This document shows, piece after piece, positions 18,663 through 18,693 of a stretch of DNA of 18,693 bases; the first letter of the stretch is position 1; each line of letters starts with the position of its first letter. The notes beneath the pieces are model-generated. The model was not told the origin of the DNA. It did not search any database and saw only the letters and a program-made list of their open reading frames with translations. Source of the stretch: GWC2-37-13 sp964564535 (GTDB lineage Bacteria; Patescibacteriota; Microgenomatia; UBA1406; GWC2-37-13); assembly GCA_964564535.1 (NCBI GenBank), contig CAZMBH010000018.1:1-18693 (forward strand). Reading direction: 5' to 3'. The translations under genes and the position numbers were made by a program.

Positions 18663-18693
18663 TTACTCTTCCACAAACGTCAAGGCGGTCCCG
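18663..18693 (-). CDS. Possible C-terminal end of a gene cut by the window edge
   Basis: On the - strand an open frame enters from outside and reads GTALTFVEE before TAA at 18663-18665. The short stretch has higher GC than its surroundings and ends where a REP remnant begins, which fits the end of a gene. Only nine codons are visible, so this is a weak call and no product can be named. Confidence 0.3.
   Translation of the reverse strand, partial: GTALTFVEE

Noticed and set aside
18631..18667. AAGGAC...GTCCTTTTTTT as a rho-independent terminator on the + strand
   Set aside because: No + strand gene lies upstream; the string is the AGAGAGTCC end plus an arm of a REP remnant.

Overview
This 18.7 kb window is AT-rich bacterial DNA, probably from a candidate-phyla-radiation (Patescibacteria) genome, perhaps Microgenomates-like. 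The basis is very short spacers, many ATGA start/stop overlaps, scarce Shine-Dalgarno sites, many small membrane proteins of unknown function, a DUF2079 membrane protein, a lone Xer-type recombinase and REP-associated (RAYT) transposases. The lineage is inferred from style and content, not from a marker gene.

Layout. 1-575, + strand: 3' end of a RadC-family gene, two very short genes and a rho-independent terminator. 597-821, - strand: an XRE regulator, divergent from a + strand pair (955-2077) encoding helical proteins of unknown function. 2225-7404, - strand: Xer-type recombinase > DUF2079 > GT2 glycosyltransferase > EamA transporter, chained by 4-base overlaps, then galE with its own promoter. 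7431-9024, - strand: an anchored cyclophilin, then an M15/VanY peptidase whose reading frame is broken in its Pro/Thr linker. 9054-9908, + strand: a lone TIM-barrel-like protein. 9898-12108, - strand: ung > MazG-like pyrophosphohydrolase > VUT/YhhQ transporter > RibD-C-like reductase. 12133-12999 and 15145-16020: two copies of a RAYT unit around a - strand block of a RibD-C-like reductase, a P1/DmpA peptidase and a half-size DMT transporter. 16035-18611, - strand: an unknown protein, tiny membrane proteins and a double-GNAT acetyltransferase.

Main discoveries. (1) A 68-nt element occurs three times (12932-12999, 15953-16020, 17816-17883) with identical length. Each lies 14-35 nt downstream of a - strand stop codon. 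Its ends pair better as RNA from the - strand than from the + strand, and differences among copies largely keep the pairing. Two copies are joined to RAYT genes at the same 22-nt distance; the third stands alone. (2) Each RAYT lies between two 12-14 bp palindromes of opposite arm order. The downstream palindrome abuts the next gene's promoter, and the upstream one lies between the RAYT's own -10 and its start codon. (3) Most - strand transcription units have a TATAAT-like box 5-9 nt before the start codon, which points to widespread leaderless mRNAs; this revises two starts and supports two GTG starts. (4) The M15 peptidase becomes intact with a one-base shift at a CCCC run next to a stop.

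The genes suggest cell-envelope glycan work (galE, GT2, DUF2079, EamA, M15), nucleotide-pool and DNA hygiene (ung, MazG-like), and small-molecule uptake and conversion. No complete pathway is present.
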